Shown here: positions 5,933 to 7,733 of the stretch, piece by piece
Position numbering within the stretch: position 1 is the first letter of the stretch
Layout of the letters: each line of letters begins with the position of its first letter
DNA from: Oscillospiraceae bacterium
GTDB lineage: Bacteria > Bacillota > Clostridia > Oscillospirales > Ruminococcaceae
NCBI GenBank assembly: GCA_020024235.1
Contig: JAHHUA010000083.1
Coordinates: 1 to 7,733 of the forward strand
Length of the DNA stretch: 7,733 nucleotides
Direction of reading: 5' to 3'
Notes under the pieces: model-generated
The model's input: the letters and a program-made list of their open reading frames with translations, nothing else
Told to the model about the DNA's origin: nothing
The model's database searches: none
Translations under genes and position numbers: made by a program

Positions 5933-7606
5933 TTAATGTTGGATTATGGATTTAAGATTGCTTATTTCCTGAGCTACATGATTTTTTAAATTAGCAGACG
6001 GATTAAATAATGAATCATAACGAAATAGGAAAAATCCCCTATAGTTTGAGCATTGTCGTCCATTCAAAACCATTTTTTTCATCATATTATCGCAATTTAT
6101 CCATTCGTTTTTGCCTTTTTCACCTGCCCATTTATCTTCAGTGCCTATTTTATAGGAGGCAATTCCCACATAAAGGTCTACACCATCGGTACGAATCATA
6201 TTATTCCAGCGTTCCAAGGTTTCTTTGAAAGGACATTGCTTATTGTCAAATCCATAGTAAAGCTGGGGACAGATGTAATCCACATATCCAGGAGTTGACA
6301 GCCATTTCTCCACATCTATGTACTGGGAGTTATAATTAATATCCATATTACCTTGTGGACTTATTCCAAAGGTTACTTTTGGATTAATTGATTTAATTGT
6401 GCTATATACTTTACGAACTAAAATATTGACATTTTCCCGTCTGAAATCAGCCAAGGATAATTTTCCGCCATTACTTTGATATTCATTGTATGATTTAGCA
6501 TCAATACTGCTTTCGGTGGTGGGGTAGAAATAATCATCAAAATGTATTCCGTCCACCGGGTATTTTCTGACTATTTCAGCTACTCCGTCAACTATAAGCT
6601 GACGGGCTTCTTCACTGGCAGGGTTATAAGAAATTCCACCGGAATATTTAAATACATGGTCATTGTTTTTATTAGCTATTTTGTACATGGGGTTATCAGC
6701 AGATATTTCAGCCTTTGTACCGGAATTTCTTATTCGGTAAGGGTTTATCCATGCTTCTAAACGCAGTCCGTAGTTGTGAGCATAGTCAATCATAATCTGC
6801 AATGGGTCAAATCCTGCATCCACACCCTCTGTGCCTGTTACAATATGGGACATGGGGAAAATATCCGAGTAATAAAGTGCATCGGAAAAAGGTCTTACCT
6901 GAACAATTACTGTATTAAGTCCCATATTAACTATATTGCTGAAAGCATATTTGATATTGGAGCGAAATTCTCCCTCTGATTTACCTTTTAATATAGTGTT
7001 TAAATCAAGATAAGAAATCCAAACTGCTTTTATTTCACCCTTTGGAATGGTGGTATTGTAATCAGTGGAATCATAAGATGAATTTTGCTGAATTTCACTT
7101 GATATTGGTTCGGATTTTACAGGATTTTCAGTGGGTTTATCCATAGGTTCCTCCGATTGGGTTTCGTTTTTTTCCGAAGAACTGTCCTTGTTTGGGGAAG
7201 AGGTTTCCTGAGAGGTTTTATCTGAGGAATTTTCCTTTGATGTATTTGATTTATTTTCTTCAGAGCTGTTTTTTTGCGGTTTCTGTGAAGAATCTGTCTT
7301 TTTAGAGGCTGTCTTTGAGGGAGCCTGTTGAGTTGAGTTTTCCGAGGGAGTTTTTGAAGCTTCCTTGGAAGGGGCAGAAGAAACTTCTTCATTTTTTGAA
7401 GTTTGAGTTTCACTTTTTTGTGAAGAACTGCCGACATCATCAGAAGTTTGATGAGAAACAGGGATATATTCCAAATCACTGGAATTACTGTTTATGACAG
7501 GGGTGCTGAAATTAAAACAACCTGCTGTCATTTCCGATTTTTCCGAGCAAGCGGAAAGAGTCATTGTCAAAGCTAAGAAGCTGCTTATTATTTTAATCTT
7601 ATTCAT
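5933..7606 (-). CDS. GHL10-family glycoside hydrolase lipoprotein (DUF187/YngK/DigH type)
   Basis: A 557-residue lipoprotein. The N terminus is a short lipoprotein signal peptide with lipobox LSAC, so C20 should be lipidated and hold the protein on the outer face of the membrane. A low-complexity Ser/Lys/Glu/Thr/Pro linker of about 150 residues (38-187) follows, long enough to reach into the wall. The catalytic GHL10 domain (about 189-540) keeps the family signatures: KAVWISYLD (193-201), QVRPFSDALYYSDIFP (236-251), EAWINPYR (284-291), VDGIHFDDYFYP (351-362), FGISPQGN (413-420) and CPQLYYGF (446-453). D357 and D358 are the best candidate acidic active-site residues, though I infer this from conservation. 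E. coli DigH, in the same family, cuts peptidoglycan glycans that lack stem peptides, and a similar role is likely here. B. subtilis YngK is another relative. The ATG has GAGG 5 nt upstream. It is the first gene of the operon. Confidence 0.88.
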   Translation of the reverse strand: MNKIKIISSFLALTMTLSACSEKSEMTAGCFNFSTPVINSNSSDLEYIPVSHQTSDDVGSSSQKSETQTSKNEEVSSAPSKEASKTPSENSTQQAPSKTASKKTDSSQKPQKNSSEENKSNTSKENSSDKTSQETSSPNKDSSSEKNETQSEEPMDKPTENPVKSEPISSEIQQNSSYDSTDYNTTIPKGEIKAVWISYLDLNTILKGKSEGEFRSNIKYAFSNIVNMGLNTVIVQVRPFSDALYYSDIFPMSHIVTGTEGVDAGFDPLQIMIDYAHNYGLRLEAWINPYRIRNSGTKAEISADNPMYKIANKNNDHVFKYSGGISYNPASEEARQLIVDGVAEIVRKYPVDGIHFDDYFYPTTESSIDAKSYNEYQSNGGKLSLADFRRENVNILVRKVYSTIKSINPKVTFGISPQGNMDINYNSQYIDVEKWLSTPGYVDYICPQLYYGFDNKQCPFKETLERWNNMIRTDGVDLYVGIASYKIGTEDKWAGEKGKNEWINCDNMMKKMVLNGRQCSNYRGFFLFRYDSLFNPSANLKNHVAQEISNLKSIIQH

Positions 7607-7637
7607 AGTTACCTCATTTTAAATATAATACATAGTA

Positions 7638-7666
7638 ATTTTACACCGATAAGCAAATTAGGTCAA
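7638..7666 (-). promoter_or_regulatory. SigA-type promoter of the wall-hydrolase operon
   Basis: On the minus strand, TTGACC (7661-7666, 5/6 to the -35 consensus) and TAAAAT (7638-7643, 5/6 to the -10) are separated by exactly 17 nt. Transcription should start near 7631, giving a leader of about 25 nt before the ATG at 7606. No attenuator or riboswitch fits in so short a leader. This is the only convincing promoter for the three genes down to 1272. Confidence 0.75.
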
Positions 7667-7733
7667 TAGAAATATAAAAATGTATAAAATAATTTACAAT
7701 ATTATATGTATAAAAAAACTTGCATATTTTTTA
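7667..7733 (-). other. AT-rich upstream region with a repeated 10-mer
   Basis: No gene is seen here. Reading the minus strand, TTTTATACAT occurs at 7706-7715 and again at 7680-7689, 26 bp apart and just upstream of the -35 box. The spacing is about 2.5 helical turns. The DNA could act as an UP-like element or regulator site, but the sequence is so AT-rich that chance repeats are plausible. Confidence 0.3.

Noticed and set aside
7117..7479. 120-codon minus-strand reading frame rich in Lys/Arg/Pro/Leu
   Set aside because: It is out of frame within the Ser/Lys-rich linker of the GHL10 lipoprotein. Its composition comes from the repetitive codons of the real gene, and it has no ribosome site.
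7607..7637. Possible attenuator or riboswitch in the leader of the hydrolase operon
   Set aside because: The predicted leader is only about 25 nt, which is too short, and no stable hairpin is visible.

Overview
The window looks like chromosomal DNA from a low-GC Gram-positive anaerobe of the Clostridia. An Oscillospirales-type gut bacterium is my best guess, but that is inference. The evidence is the AT-rich sequence, SigA-like promoters with 17-bp spacers, strong Shine-Dalgarno sites, a lipobox lipoprotein, and surface peptidoglycan hydrolases with Ser/Asn-rich linkers and Ig-like domains. No Gram-negative features, RNA genes, IS elements or CRISPR arrays are visible. All four complete genes lie on the minus strand, so transcription runs from high to low coordinates.

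Right part (7733 to about 1270): a good promoter (7638-7666) drives a probable three-gene operon with gaps of 25 and 31 nt. The first gene encodes a lipoprotein with a GHL10 (DUF187/YngK/DigH-type) glycoside hydrolase domain behind a very long Ser-rich linker. The second starts at GTG and encodes a membrane-anchored 1149-residue protein. Its parts are an N-terminal anchor, an acidic Ser/Asn linker, a second divergent GHL10-like barrel, a long beta-rich region with Ig-like and AMIN-like stretches, a complete Amidase_3 (N-acetylmuramoyl-L-alanine amidase) domain, an Asp/Glu linker and a C-terminal Big_2 domain. The third encodes a stand-alone alanyl-tRNA editing protein (AlaX type with DHHA1 tail).

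Left part (about 1270 to 1): a 179-nt AT-rich gap carries a second promoter for an orphan PTS-type EIIC-like membrane protein. This gene ends in a strong hairpin terminator (36-78) that can work in both directions. The first 39 bases may be the 3' end of a convergent plus-strand gene.

The main point of interest is the pairing of the first two operon genes. Amidases strip stem peptides from peptidoglycan, and the GHL10 protein DigH of E. coli is known to cut such denuded glycans. Here one operon supplies both activities on the cell surface, and the amidase itself carries a fused GHL10-like domain that lacks the signature residues kept by its neighbour. The inferred system is a two-step wall-cleaving module (amidase, then denuded-glycan hydrolase) in which the fused barrel may serve as a glycan-binding or targeting pseudoenzyme. 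The AlaX gene may simply share the transcript.
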